Of a stretch of DNA of 64,000 nucleotides, positions 55,519-63,526 are shown piece after piece (the stretch's first letter is position 1; each line of letters opens with the position of its first letter). Location: positions 310,001 through 374,000 of the forward strand of contig PERL01000001.1 in assembly GCA_002928735.1 (NCBI GenBank), given 5' to 3'. The stretch is from Hyphomicrobium sp. (GTDB taxonomy: Bacteria > Pseudomonadota > Alphaproteobacteria > Rhizobiales > Hyphomicrobiaceae). Position numbers and translations under genes: made by a program. The notes under the pieces are model-generated. The model was given only the letters and a program-made list of their open reading frames with translations. It was not told the DNA's origin and did not search any database.

Positions 55519-56121
55519 TCATCGGCTATTGCCGCGTTCCAATAGATGCCTACGAATGCCTTCGTACAGTTGCAGCTGCGGATGCCCATGCGGCCTTGCG
55601 CCGGGGATGCCGTTGGCCAGATTTTCGAGCGGATCGCGGGGTTTGAGCGCCCGGATACCTTGGGCGAGTGAGCCAAGCATGTCTTCCAGCCCTAGCGACA
55701 CCTTCCTTAGGTCCAGAGCGGAAAACAAGCGCACGGCAAATTCCAGCACGAAGATTTGTTCCTCTCGCGCATCCTTCATGCGCGGGGCGTGCAGCTTTCG
55801 ATAGCGCCGGAAGACTGCGCTTGAGCGGATAGCCGTCAGCAGGGCCGGTGCATCAGGATGAGCCAGATAGGTGCCCGCTGCACCGAACATCAGCGGCTGC
55901 GCGTGAATAACCTCTACCAACCGCTCCCGCAGCGCCCGGTAAGTCGCTCGGATAGTCTTCCCTGAGGTGTGAGTCATTGGCTCCAGCGCGGAAAGCGTCA
56001 TCCCTTCCGCGAAGCCCCGCAGGATGCGCAGGAACTTGTGCTCGGAGAGTTTGGCACCTGCGCAATAGCGGTTTTTGAGAGCGCTTTTACGCGCTCTTTT
56101 TTGTTTTCTGACCGTCCCCAC
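55519..56121 (-). CDS. HTH-like protein resembling the front of IS1595-type transposases
   Basis: A 200-residue protein with a basic start, one RYCAGAKL segment, and a helix-turn-helix-like region (HKFLRILRGFAEGMTLSALE, then SGKTIRATYRALRERL) as in the N-terminal part of ISXO2/IS1595 transposases. The transposase catalytic domain is absent. The GTG start at 56121 is uncertain: codons 11-20 overlap a terminator-like hairpin on the other strand at 56078-56102, so a later start is possible. Confidence 0.5.
   Translation of the reverse strand: MGTVRKQKRARKSALKNRYCAGAKLSEHKFLRILRGFAEGMTLSALEPMTHTSGKTIRATYRALRERLVEVIHAQPLMFGAAGTYLAHPDAPALLTAIRSSAVFRRYRKLHAPRMKDAREEQIFVLEFAVRLFSALDLRKVSLGLEDMLGSLAQGIRALKPRDPLENLANGIPGARPHGHPQLQLYEGIRRHLLERGNSR
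56078..56102 (+). terminator. Terminator-like hairpin
   Basis: AGAGCGC/GCGCTCT (56078-56084 with 56091-56097, loop of six) is followed by TTTTT. It has terminator shape on the plus strand, but no plus-strand gene precedes it, and it overlaps the proposed start of the leftward HTH-like gene. Confidence 0.4.
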
Positions 56122-56322
56122 TCGCCGCGCTCACCGGGCGTTTGCGCCCGATTGATATCGGCTGTGCTTCCCTTCGATTTTGCGCGAAAGGGCAGGTCTC
56201 CCTTATCCTATTTTGACATAACGCAACAATATTTCCCACTTTCTGAGAATGGGCATTGAAGCGGAACACACGCTGCGCGGCGCGAGCCGCCAACAACAAC
56301 AAGAAAAGGAGACTTGAGTAAA

Positions 56323-56757
56323 ATGACTACCTGCCAACGATGCGGACGCGATGTCTGCCAACCCTGCGTTTTCAAACCCGTCAACGACAACAAGCGCGTT
56401 GTTGTGGTCGCCCGCGATGATGAGCTTCTGCGCCGCTCGCATGTTCAGCGGCTCGGAACAGCGACCAGAGCGCTCAACATGCCCCGCCGCGAGATTCCGA
56501 ACTGGATGGCGGATGTGATCTATGGATTCAAGGGCAAGATCGTCTGGCCGGGTGGAAAGGAATTTCTGATCCATGACGAGGCCATCGACCGCGCCTTCAA
56601 CGATGACGGCTCGTTCCGCTGGCTCTCAGACTTCATGCTGTTCGGAGAGCGCGAGCTGCGCCAGAGCCCCCAATTTCGTACGCTGCACCGGCTACGCCTG
56701 ATCGATCTGGCCTTCCGTATCGCCTATCCGGACCGCGCGGCCTTCATCGCCAAATAA
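56323..56757 (+). CDS. Hypothetical protein, paralogue of the 52730 gene, with N-terminal Cys cluster
   Basis: A 144-residue protein. It starts CQRCGRDVCQPC, four cysteines that could bind zinc and are absent from the 52730 paralogue. The shared core (IYGFKGKIVWP, DDGSFRWLSDF, LIDLAFRIAYPDRAAFI) follows. ATG at 56323 lies 11 bases after GGAG; a TTG at 56314 is closer than usual. Its terminator follows at 56780. Confidence 0.7.
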   Translation: MTTCQRCGRDVCQPCVFKPVNDNKRVVVVARDDELLRRSHVQRLGTATRALNMPRREIPNWMADVIYGFKGKIVWPGGKEFLIHDEAIDRAFNDDGSFRWLSDFMLFGERELRQSPQFRTLHRLRLIDLAFRIAYPDRAAFIAK

Positions 56758-56779
56758 GCCGAGATTGCAACTTCCTCCC

Positions 56780-56809
56780 AAAGCCCCCGCGCCCAATCGC
56801 GGGGGCTTT
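56780..56809. terminator. Rho-independent terminator
   Basis: A perfect 12-base-pair stem (56780-56791 with 56798-56809, loop of six), rich in GC with an adjoining T run, ends the 56323 gene. Confidence 0.9.
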
Positions 56810-56873
56810 TATTCATGCTCCTCGTCGGCGCTGCACAGTGCAGAAGCCGAAGCCCCTAAGAGGAGCACGGCCC

Positions 56874-57170
56874 ATGTTCAATCCCCACGATCATCGCAAC
56901 AAGCGCCAGCAGTTCTTCATGCAGAACATCGAAGCGCTGGCAAACATCCTCGCCTTCATCACTGCGTTTCTGGCCACGCCGGAGGTTTGGGCGCGGAGCG
57001 TCGGCTGGGTCGTGACTTACACGAGCCAGCGTTACGGCCCCGAGTTCGAAGGGCCGGTCTCGCTCGGCTGGTTCGTGACCGTTGCGCTGCTGATCTTCTT
57101 CGGCGCTCGCGCCACCCTCGCCACGGCAATCCTCGCCGCCGGCCTCACCCTCGCAGTTCGCGTCGTCTAA
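56874..57170 (+). CDS. Small membrane protein upstream of the coupling protein
   Basis: A 98-residue protein with hydrophobic helices at about 20-35 and 58-98, a charged N-terminus (FNPHDHRNKRQQFF) and a polar loop. ATG at 56874 follows AGAGGAG; the longer frame starts at 56838 without such a site. The position before another small membrane protein and a coupling ATPase suggests a transfer-related role. Confidence 0.65.
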   Translation: MFNPHDHRNKRQQFFMQNIEALANILAFITAFLATPEVWARSVGWVVTYTSQRYGPEFEGPVSLGWFVTVALLIFFGARATLATAILAAGLTLAVRVV

Positions 57171-57191
57171 CCCTCACCAAGGAGAATACTC

Positions 57192-57416
57192 ATGTCGAAC
57201 ACCCCGAACGTTATCGAAATCAAGTGGCGTAAGTTCTTCCACGATATGTTCGAGACCATCGCAGGCATCGCCGTCGTCGTTGGCATCTTCGCTTTCCTCC
57301 TGGGCGGCAACTGGCTGCTCGCAGCTCTCATCGCGGTCGTCTCCGGCGTCATTTCCTCGAAGATCAAGTACAAGCTCGTGAAGAAAGTCACTGTTGATGG
57401 CTATGAGTGGGCCTAA
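57192..57416 (+). CDS. Small two-helix membrane protein upstream of the coupling protein
   Basis: A 74-residue protein. Two hydrophobic segments (about 22-40 and 41-55) are flanked by basic residues (KWRKFF and SKIKYKLVKKV). ATG at 57192 is preceded by AAGGAGAA. The gene lies 21 bases after the previous membrane-protein gene. A strong terminator separates it from the coupling ATPase gene. Confidence 0.65.
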   Translation: MSNTPNVIEIKWRKFFHDMFETIAGIAVVVGIFAFLLGGNWLLAALIAVVSGVISSKIKYKLVKKVTVDGYEWA

Positions 57417-57436
57417 ACCGCCCAACACGATCCAGA

Positions 57437-57466
57437 GGGAGCCGCATCATAGCGGCTCCCTTTTTT
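57437..57466 (+). terminator. Strong rho-independent terminator
   Basis: GGGAGCCGC/GCGGCTCCC (57437-57445 with 57452-57460, loop of six) is followed by six Ts. Confidence 0.93.
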
Positions 57467-57494
57467 GTTTCCTCAGCTAGGTGAGATCGCCCCC

Positions 57495-59111
57495 ATGTCG
57501 TCCTCCTCGCATAACGAGCGATATCGCTTTGGCAGCGCTTCTTGGGCGCAGGAGTATCAGCTAGCGGAAGCGGGACTGCTGCGCCGTGCTGGCCCGCAAA
57601 TTGGCTACTGGGAGCAAAGCCCACTGTTTCTGGATAGCGATGCGCCCATGCTCACCATTGGCGGCGCGGGCTCCGGAAAGCAGCGTGACCTACTGGCCTA
57701 TGTGACGTGCAACTCGCCGGGCCAACGGACGATTTCGCTCGACACGCGCGGCGAGCACGCCGCCGTATCTCAGGTGGCTCATGCCATTCACGGCGAGTTT
57801 GCCTTCACATGGAGCCCGTTTGGCCTGCACGGCCTGCCCCAGCACAGCTGCAACCCGCTCGACCTCATTGATCCGCAGAGCCAATCCTTCCACGCCGATT
57901 GCAAGCTCATTGCGCAGTCACTGTTTCCGGCCACGAGCACAGGCGATGGCAAGTATTTCGAATTGCGGGCAGGCAATGTGATTGAGGCGTTTCTCAAGCA
58001 CGATGCTGCCATGAACGGCTGGACAAGCCTTCCGCGCCTTATGGCCATTGTGAATTTGGTCGAATCCGGCACCAAGGGCTGGCCGGACTTCATCCAGAGC
58101 ATGCTGGCCTCGCCCTTCGCCGATATCCGGCGCACAGCGGGAGAAATGCTCGCCAAGCAGCAGGACAGCCCGCGTGAGTTCGGCTCTATCACGGGAGAGA
58201 TCTATGGCGGCCTCTCATTCCTGGATGATCCGGCACTCCAGAGGGCCCTGGGGCACTCGGATTTCTCTCTCTCAGCGCTGATCGACTCCACGCGCGTGTG
58301 CAAGATCTTCCTCATCGTTCCGGCTGAATATCTGAAAATCTTTGCGCCTGTGCTGCGCCTGTTCTTTACGGTCACGATGATCCTGAAGGGCCGCGCGCCC
58401 TCGGCCGCGCGCGTTCTCATGCTGGTGGATGAAGCCGGGCAGCTCGGCAGTTTTGATGCCCTCCTGCAATCCTTCACCTATGGACGCGGGGCTGGCATCC
58501 GTTCTTGGGCGATCTTCCAGGATGCCGGGCAGATTTCGCGCAACTTCGGTCCCGCTGGGCTGTCAGGCTTTATGGGTTCAGCGCAGATGCGCCAGTTCTT
58601 TGGCGTGCGGGATTATCAGACCGCACAAGCCATCTCGAACATGCTGGGCAGCGAGACGCTGGAATATGATGACACCCGCCTGCAAGAAGCGGCCCGCCGC
58701 CAGAAGGTGCAAGCGATGCAGCGCTTCATGATGGGCGAAGACCCGTTCGCTGCGATCTTTGATGCTGCGCACTATGCCAAGACGGAGAAGCTGCGCACGA
58801 AGCAGGCTCGCAAGCTCATGACAGAGGACGAGATTCTCTCGATGCCAGAGGATCGGCAGATCATCTTCATTGCGGGAAAGAACCTGCCGGCGCTGTACGC
58901 ACATAAGTATCCGTATTTCATGCGGCCCGAGATGGCGGGGCTGTATCTGCCCAACCCCTATCATCCGCCCTACGACCAAGTTCCTATCGCAAGTGGCTGG
59001 CGCACGAAGTGGGCCCGCGTGATCCGCGAACCGGTGCCGAAGAAGTTTGAGTCTTTCCCCCAATTTCAGAGCGGCACTTGGGCATATGTGGAGGGGTACA
59101 AGCCAACCTGA
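57495..59111 (+). CDS. Conjugative coupling ATPase, VirD4/TraG-like
   Basis: A 538-residue ATPase. Walker A GGAGSGKQ is at 56-63, followed by ISLDTRGEHAAV; Walker B is RVLMLVDEAGQLG near 310. FQDAGQISRNFG, MRQFFGVRDYQTAQ and LIYKPYFMRPEM-like ending sequence match type IV coupling proteins. ATG at 57495 follows AGGTGAG. Unlike VirD4 it has no N-terminal membrane helices: only about 50 residues precede Walker A. It would bring the relaxase-DNA complex to a secretion channel, perhaps using the two small membrane proteins upstream as anchor (inference). Confidence 0.88.
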   Translation: MSSSSHNERYRFGSASWAQEYQLAEAGLLRRAGPQIGYWEQSPLFLDSDAPMLTIGGAGSGKQRDLLAYVTCNSPGQRTISLDTRGEHAAVSQVAHAIHGEFAFTWSPFGLHGLPQHSCNPLDLIDPQSQSFHADCKLIAQSLFPATSTGDGKYFELRAGNVIEAFLKHDAAMNGWTSLPRLMAIVNLVESGTKGWPDFIQSMLASPFADIRRTAGEMLAKQQDSPREFGSITGEIYGGLSFLDDPALQRALGHSDFSLSALIDSTRVCKIFLIVPAEYLKIFAPVLRLFFTVTMILKGRAPSAARVLMLVDEAGQLGSFDALLQSFTYGRGAGIRSWAIFQDAGQISRNFGPAGLSGFMGSAQMRQFFGVRDYQTAQAISNMLGSETLEYDDTRLQEAARRQKVQAMQRFMMGEDPFAAIFDAAHYAKTEKLRTKQARKLMTEDEILSMPEDRQIIFIAGKNLPALYAHKYPYFMRPEMAGLYLPNPYHPPYDQVPIASGWRTKWARVIREPVPKKFESFPQFQSGTWAYVEGYKPT

Positions 59112-59128
59112 CAACAAAGGAGATCAGC

Positions 59129-59455
59129 ATGAGCAACGACAACAAGAACCAAAACAAGGGCCCCTCTCACATCGCGTACCATGTGCGCGAAGGCGAGGAC
59201 CACAAGGCCTACTTCAACCGCATCGGGGCGGCCTGGCAGCATAAGGACGGCCAGGGTCTCAACATACAGTTCGACACCCTGCCGATCGACGGACGCGTCA
59301 CTGTCCGCTCGGTGCAGGACCGCCTGCAGGAAGCCAAGGAGAACGCCCAGGGCGACCGTGAGGGCGAGCGGCGCGAGAGCGCACGCGATGACAAGAGAAG
59401 CTCTAACAGGGACGACCGGCGCTCACGCGATGACGGTCCGCGCTATGAACGGTGA
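59129..59455 (+). CDS. Charged hypothetical protein in the transfer region
   Basis: A 108-residue protein. The first 70 residues form a compact beta-rich part (IAYHVREGEDHKAYFNRIG, then GLNIQFDTLPIDGRVTVR). The tail is highly charged, Arg/Asp/Ser-rich, and disordered. ATG at 59129 follows AAAGGAGA, 17 bases after the coupling-protein stop. The next gene overlaps its stop by 4 bases. Confidence 0.65.
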   Translation: MSNDNKNQNKGPSHIAYHVREGEDHKAYFNRIGAAWQHKDGQGLNIQFDTLPIDGRVTVRSVQDRLQEAKENAQGDREGERRESARDDKRSSNRDDRRSRDDGPRYER

Positions 59456-59733
59456 GCAAAGCAAAGGAGTTCGGGCTCTCTGCCAGCGGTTTAGTGACCA
59501 AAGCGGAGCTTGAACAACGGATCGCAGCTCGGCCCAAGCCTCGGGCCGAGCTGCATCTCACCCCAAACGGGTGGGAAGCCACAGAAGTACGGCGGCAGAT
59601 TGATCAAGCCGGTGAACGCCGCATCCGGCATCTCGATGAGCGCCTCAAAATCGCGCGCGAGAACTTCGAGAAAGGCCACGCCCGCGCCCTTGTGCGGGGC
59701 CGGGCCAAACAAGACTTCGACCGGGGACGGTGA
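59452..59733 (+). CDS. Small basic protein in the transfer region
   Basis: A 93-residue basic, helical protein (QIDQAGERRIRHLDERLKIA, then ARALVRGRAKQDFDRGR). GTG at 59452 overlaps the preceding stop by 4 bases, so it is co-translated. No family recognised; charge suggests nucleic-acid contact. Confidence 0.55.
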   Translation: MSKAKEFGLSASGLVTKAELEQRIAARPKPRAELHLTPNGWEATEVRRQIDQAGERRIRHLDERLKIARENFEKGHARALVRGRAKQDFDRGR

Positions 59734-59775
59734 GAGCGCCCCGGTTCTCCCCTTCAGAAAGCCACAGGCTCTGCC

Positions 59776-60024
59776 ATGACCACGTTCCGAAGGCTTGATC
59801 AGATCAGACAGCATCTTCAGCTCGATCAGCTGCGCGATGAAAAGCCCATGACGGCCCCGTCGTCCGAGCCACCAACTGGCAAGCGGGTGCAGAAGAACCT
59901 GTCCATCCTGGAACACGATGCCGAGCGCCTGAGGGCGCTCGCGGAGCGTGATGGCGTCAGTCAAGCCCGGCTTCTGTCCGCAGCTTTGGATGCATACGAG
60001 CGTATGCACCGAAGTCACAGCTAA
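59776..60024 (+). CDS. Ribbon-helix-helix-like small protein
   Basis: An 82-residue protein. The C-terminal half (VQKNLSILEHDAERLRALAE, then VSQARLLSAALDAYERM) has the strand-helix-helix pattern of CopG-type regulators and relaxosome proteins. ATG at 59776. It lies in the transfer gene row and could control it. Confidence 0.6.
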   Translation: MTTFRRLDQIRQHLQLDQLRDEKPMTAPSSEPPTGKRVQKNLSILEHDAERLRALAERDGVSQARLLSAALDAYERMHRSHS

Positions 60025-60090
60025 CCCCCCCAGATCGTTTTCGGCTTCGTGCTCCTATTGGGACATCAGACCAATCTGGGCAGGCGCAGC

Positions 60091-61143
60091 ATGAAGACCT
60101 TTCTCTCCATCCTCGGCATTGCAGCGGCCGTCGTCATGGCGGCGGTATCGGCCGCCATGAACTTTGCGTTTCTGGCCTCGCTGGGCAAGACCGAGATCGA
60201 AGGACAAATGCTAGGCGCAGCGTCTGCGGCTGCTGATCTCCTTAAATGCCTTTTCCCGTTTTTCATCGCTTGGGCCTGGCGGGAGCAGCGCTATGTTGCG
60301 TTCTTGTCCGGCACGGCGGTATTCATCCTGTTCGCAGGATTCTCCCTGCTGAGTGCCATCGGCTTTGCGTCCAGCAATCGTGATGCGGTGGTGCAGAATC
60401 GTTCGGCTATGGATGAATCTTTCGCGCATGCAGATCAGGAGTATCAGCGGAAGATTGCTGCACTGGCCGCTCTGCCGACGCGTCGTCCGGCCACCGTGCT
60501 CGCCGAGGAATTGCGCGCAGCGCAGCAAAACCGGCTTTGGAGCCGGAGCAAGGACTGCACAGAGGCCACCGAGGCACCGAGCCGCGCCTTTTGCGACTCG
60601 TATTTTCGCTTGCGGGCTGAACAAGCGGCGGCCGAGGAGGCTGTGCGGTTGGAAGTCAGCATTTCGGCATTGCAGGCTGAGCTGGCGAGTTTGAAGACAC
60701 AGGGAGCCGGTCAGGCGCGGGATGCGCAGGTGATGGTTCTTTCAAACTTGTTCGGCCTCCCGGAGGGGCGTCTGCGGCTGGTCCTTATCGTCGCTGTGGC
60801 GCTCGTGGTCGAGCTGGGATCATCGCTGGGCCTTTATCTGGCCGCTGGCCCCCAAAAGGGGCCCAGCGCAAAATCAGATGCAGACACTATCCGGTCCGCA
60901 GAGCGACGCCCCATCGGTGACATTGAGGATTTTGTGCTTGCAGTGCTGCGGCCTGCACAGGACGGAGAAGCTTCACTCTGGGAACTGTTTTTGGCGTACC
61001 GGAAATGGTGCGAGAAAAATCAACTGGACCCCATCGAGAACTGTCAGTTTGGAGATCGCTTCCGTGAACTCGCCAAAGCGGTTCAACTTCCGAAAGAGGG
61101 GGAGACGTTTAGAGGAGTAGCCCTTGGCGCAGTCGGCACTTAG
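60091..61143 (+). CDS. Membrane protein of the transfer region, function unknown
   Basis: A 350-residue protein. Hydrophobic helices at about 5-28, 48-62, 70-92 and 230-252 frame a long soluble coiled-coil-like segment (about 100-220) with two or three Cys. The last 80 residues form a soluble domain (DIEDFVLAVLRPAQDGEASLWELFLAYRKWCEKN, part). ATG at 60091 gives a clean signal-anchor start; the frame from 60049 adds 14 residues. It is convergent with the relaxase gene. No named family. Confidence 0.65.
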   Translation: MKTFLSILGIAAAVVMAAVSAAMNFAFLASLGKTEIEGQMLGAASAAADLLKCLFPFFIAWAWREQRYVAFLSGTAVFILFAGFSLLSAIGFASSNRDAVVQNRSAMDESFAHADQEYQRKIAALAALPTRRPATVLAEELRAAQQNRLWSRSKDCTEATEAPSRAFCDSYFRLRAEQAAAEEAVRLEVSISALQAELASLKTQGAGQARDAQVMVLSNLFGLPEGRLRLVLIVAVALVVELGSSLGLYLAAGPQKGPSAKSDADTIRSAERRPIGDIEDFVLAVLRPAQDGEASLWELFLAYRKWCEKNQLDPIENCQFGDRFRELAKAVQLPKEGETFRGVALGAVGT

Positions 61144-61156
61144 ATCTACTCCCTCA

Positions 61157-62524
61157 CTACCGCTCGCGGTCGCGATCCTTGCCGCGATCGCGAGGCGGCG
61201 ACGGCTCGGAGCCATTGCCTTCGCGGAGTCGATCAAGAAGCTGCTGTGTCGATGGCCTGACATCAGCCCGCGGATTGGCCTTCGCCTCGAACTCCCTCTT
61301 CACTGACGGCGATTCCAGCGTTCGCTGGACCTGCTTCTGGTCAGCGCGCAATTCGCGCAGCAGTGCCGCATGGCGGTCGCGGACAGCTTTAATTTGCGCC
61401 TGGAGCCTCTGCCGCTCAGCAATCTGGGCGTCTATGATTGCCTGCCGCTGCGCGCGGTCGCGCTGGAGGGCCTCATAAGCCTCTCGCTCGTTCTGCTTTT
61501 GAATCTGAGCCTGCTGGCCGCTGAGACGGCTCCATAGTCCGCGCATGCCGCCTGGAATGCGAGCCGCGCGCTCTTTCGACTCTAGGGTCCATCGGTCCCT
61601 TTGGCGCGTGTCCAGACGCGCGCGTTCGAGTCGGTGAGCCGTTGCCATTTCAAGGCGCTTCTGCTCCAAGGGGGCCAGTTGATGCCGCTTGAGGGCATCG
61701 GCCTCTTTGCGTTGGCGCTGATATGCTTGAGACAGATCCTTGGCCAACTGCGTGCGCGCATCGGCTATGCTCGGATAGGTCTCCGGCTTGCCGAGCCTGG
61801 CCTCAATCTCCTTCGTCTTTTTGCCGGTGTATCGAGAAACGGAGAGCACTTCGCCGTCATGGGTGAGCGCAACATGCCCGCGCCGATCCCCACGAGCTAG
61901 CGTGATCCCACGGGCCTTTAGAGCCTGGGCAAAGGCCGCCGCAGAATCCGAGATGGCCCAGCACTCCTGCAACAAATCCTTGAGGTCACGCGGATCACGG
62001 CCCGTGCGCTTGGATTGCTGCCACTCCTTGAGGGTGAAGTTGCGTGGGTCCGCCTCGCGGCTGTTCATGAGTCCGCGCGGCATCTTCCAGCCGTTTTCAA
62101 GGTAAAGCTCGCGGGAGAGGTCGCGGAGCTTGTTTTTGAAGAACGGCAGGTTCTTGGCCGTCAGCGTATCGGCGTCAATCCGGCTCCAGACAGCATGGGC
62201 ATGTCTTCGGCCTTCCTTTTCATGGAAGACAATGGCACGCGGCTGGCCCGTCAGGCCGTTCTTCTCTTCGATCCTTTGAATCGCATCTTCAAAGGTGCTG
62301 ATCTCGACCCTTTCCTGCGGGGGCGGATTGAGAGAAACAGAAAACAGGAACTGCTTGCACTTGGTGGCCTTGCTGATGGCAAAAGCCTCCTGAAAGGCTC
62401 CGACCAGATCATCCGAGACAAAGCCCCGGATGTCGTGAACTTCGACATGTTCATTCTCATCGGTCTTGAGAAGGTGACGGGCGAGTTGTTTTCCACCGGC
62501 TCGCTGAGAGGCTTTGAGGATCAT
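61157..62524 (-). CDS. mobA: Relaxase/mobilization nuclease, MobA-like
   Basis: A 455-residue relaxase. Its N-terminal domain contains the metal site GRRHAHAVWSRID with His108 and His110, preceded by GLTGQPRAIVFHEKEG. The C-terminal half is coiled-coil and Arg/Gln-rich. It nicks the transfer origin and leads the strand into the recipient. There is no tyrosine in the first 130 residues, where most relaxases keep the catalytic Tyr; conserved-looking histidines (17, 26, 30) may serve instead. The MobC-like gene lies 6 bases upstream. Confidence 0.9.
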   Translation of the reverse strand: MILKASQRAGGKQLARHLLKTDENEHVEVHDIRGFVSDDLVGAFQEAFAISKATKCKQFLFSVSLNPPPQERVEISTFEDAIQRIEEKNGLTGQPRAIVFHEKEGRRHAHAVWSRIDADTLTAKNLPFFKNKLRDLSRELYLENGWKMPRGLMNSREADPRNFTLKEWQQSKRTGRDPRDLKDLLQECWAISDSAAAFAQALKARGITLARGDRRGHVALTHDGEVLSVSRYTGKKTKEIEARLGKPETYPSIADARTQLAKDLSQAYQRQRKEADALKRHQLAPLEQKRLEMATAHRLERARLDTRQRDRWTLESKERAARIPGGMRGLWSRLSGQQAQIQKQNEREAYEALQRDRAQRQAIIDAQIAERQRLQAQIKAVRDRHAALLRELRADQKQVQRTLESPSVKREFEAKANPRADVRPSTQQLLDRLREGNGSEPSPPRDRGKDRDRER

Positions 62525-62530
62525 GGTAGC

Positions 62531-62923
62531 TCACCGAGGCTTCACGCCTAGAACACGCTGAGCCGCCTGCGCGGCAGCGCTCACGTGAGCTGCCGCCTCA
62601 CGCAGCGCTGCATCCGTTTCAGGGGTGATAACGATAATGCCGAGCCGCGCGCCGCGCGCGATCTCTCGAAGACTCCTGGCAAAATCGCTCTTGCCAAGCT
62701 GTGCGATGACGGTCGCCGCGAATTGATATTTGTCCTTTTGCTTGCGGCTGCGTCGCGGCTGGGGGTTGTCGTTGGCTACAAAGAGCAGCTCGCGTGCGTA
62801 GCTGCTAAGGGGCTTTATGCCAGCCCTCCTAACAAGCTCCGTCTTCTGCTCCGGCGTGAGGGGCACCGAGAGCAGGACGCGGGGTTTGGCGGAATTCTGT
62901 TGTGGACGCTTTTTGGACATCAT
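62531..62923 (-). CDS. mobC: MobC-like relaxosome accessory protein
   Basis: A 130-residue basic protein. SVPLTPEQKTELVRRAGIKP followed by LSSYARELLF resembles the ribbon-helix-helix front of MobC-type proteins. The C-terminal helix is Ala-rich. It ends 6 bases before mobA, so they form one operon. MobC helps the relaxase open the origin; the origin is expected in the 62924-63086 gap, but I cannot mark it. Confidence 0.75.
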   Translation of the reverse strand: MMSKKRPQQNSAKPRVLLSVPLTPEQKTELVRRAGIKPLSSYARELLFVANDNPQPRRSRKQKDKYQFAATVIAQLGKSDFARSLREIARGARLGIIVITPETDAALREAAAHVSAAAQAAQRVLGVKPR

Positions 62924-63022
62924 GATGGAGATGATGACACAATACTAAGTTTGCCTTGGGCGGAAGTTTTCAAGACATCGCGAAGGCTCAAAATTTCAGA
63001 ATAGATCTAAGATATAAACATA

Positions 63023-63053
63023 TTGCACTTGAATTCATATTTACTGCAATAAT
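63023..63053 (+). promoter_or_regulatory. Possible promoter of the 63087 gene
   Basis: TTGCAC at 63023-63028 and AATAAT at 63048-63053 (19 bases apart; CAATAA at 18) lie in an AT-rich stretch before the gene start. Confidence 0.35.
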
Positions 63054-63086
63054 GTAAGAATATATGCGCGAAGGAGTGCGCTTCAG

Positions 63087-63458
63087 ATGGAGCAAGATGA
63101 TCTGGATTCGATCCAACTCAAGAAAAATCAAGACGCAATTCTGAAGCGACTTTTGCACGAGCCTTGTGATTTGCATAGGGCAGAACTTGCGAAGCAAGCC
63201 TATGAGTTGCAGAAGCTTAGACAGACACATGCGAGTAGGTTGAGCGAAAAAGAAATTGAGAAAAAACTCGCAGACGATAATCGACGCATCAAGAAGAATA
63301 GCAAGAGAAGCGCTCGCAGGGATGGGCTGAGGGTTGAGCGTGAACTGGTGAAAAGCAGGGAGGAAGCCATTCAGGCTTCCAACGAAATGTCCGGCTTGAG
63401 CGGTATGAGATGTCGGGAGATTTTGGTACCAACGCCTGGTTCGGGAAAAAGACGTTGA
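63087..63458 (+). CDS. Charged helical hypothetical protein
   Basis: A 123-residue, Lys/Arg/Glu-rich protein that is probably all helix (ELAKQAYELQKLRQTHASRL, EKEIEKKLADDNRRIKKN). ATG at 63087 follows GAAGGAG at a spacing of about 10. Base composition is lower in GC than the flanking transfer genes. No family recognised. Confidence 0.55.
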   Translation: MEQDDLDSIQLKKNQDAILKRLLHEPCDLHRAELAKQAYELQKLRQTHASRLSEKEIEKKLADDNRRIKKNSKRSARRDGLRVERELVKSREEAIQASNEMSGLSGMRCREILVPTPGSGKRR

Positions 63459-63526
63459 TTCATTTCCCCACGGGTTAAGCACATGAAAGCACTCTGCCGC
63501 TGTGCTCTAATTCTGACTGCAGAGCC

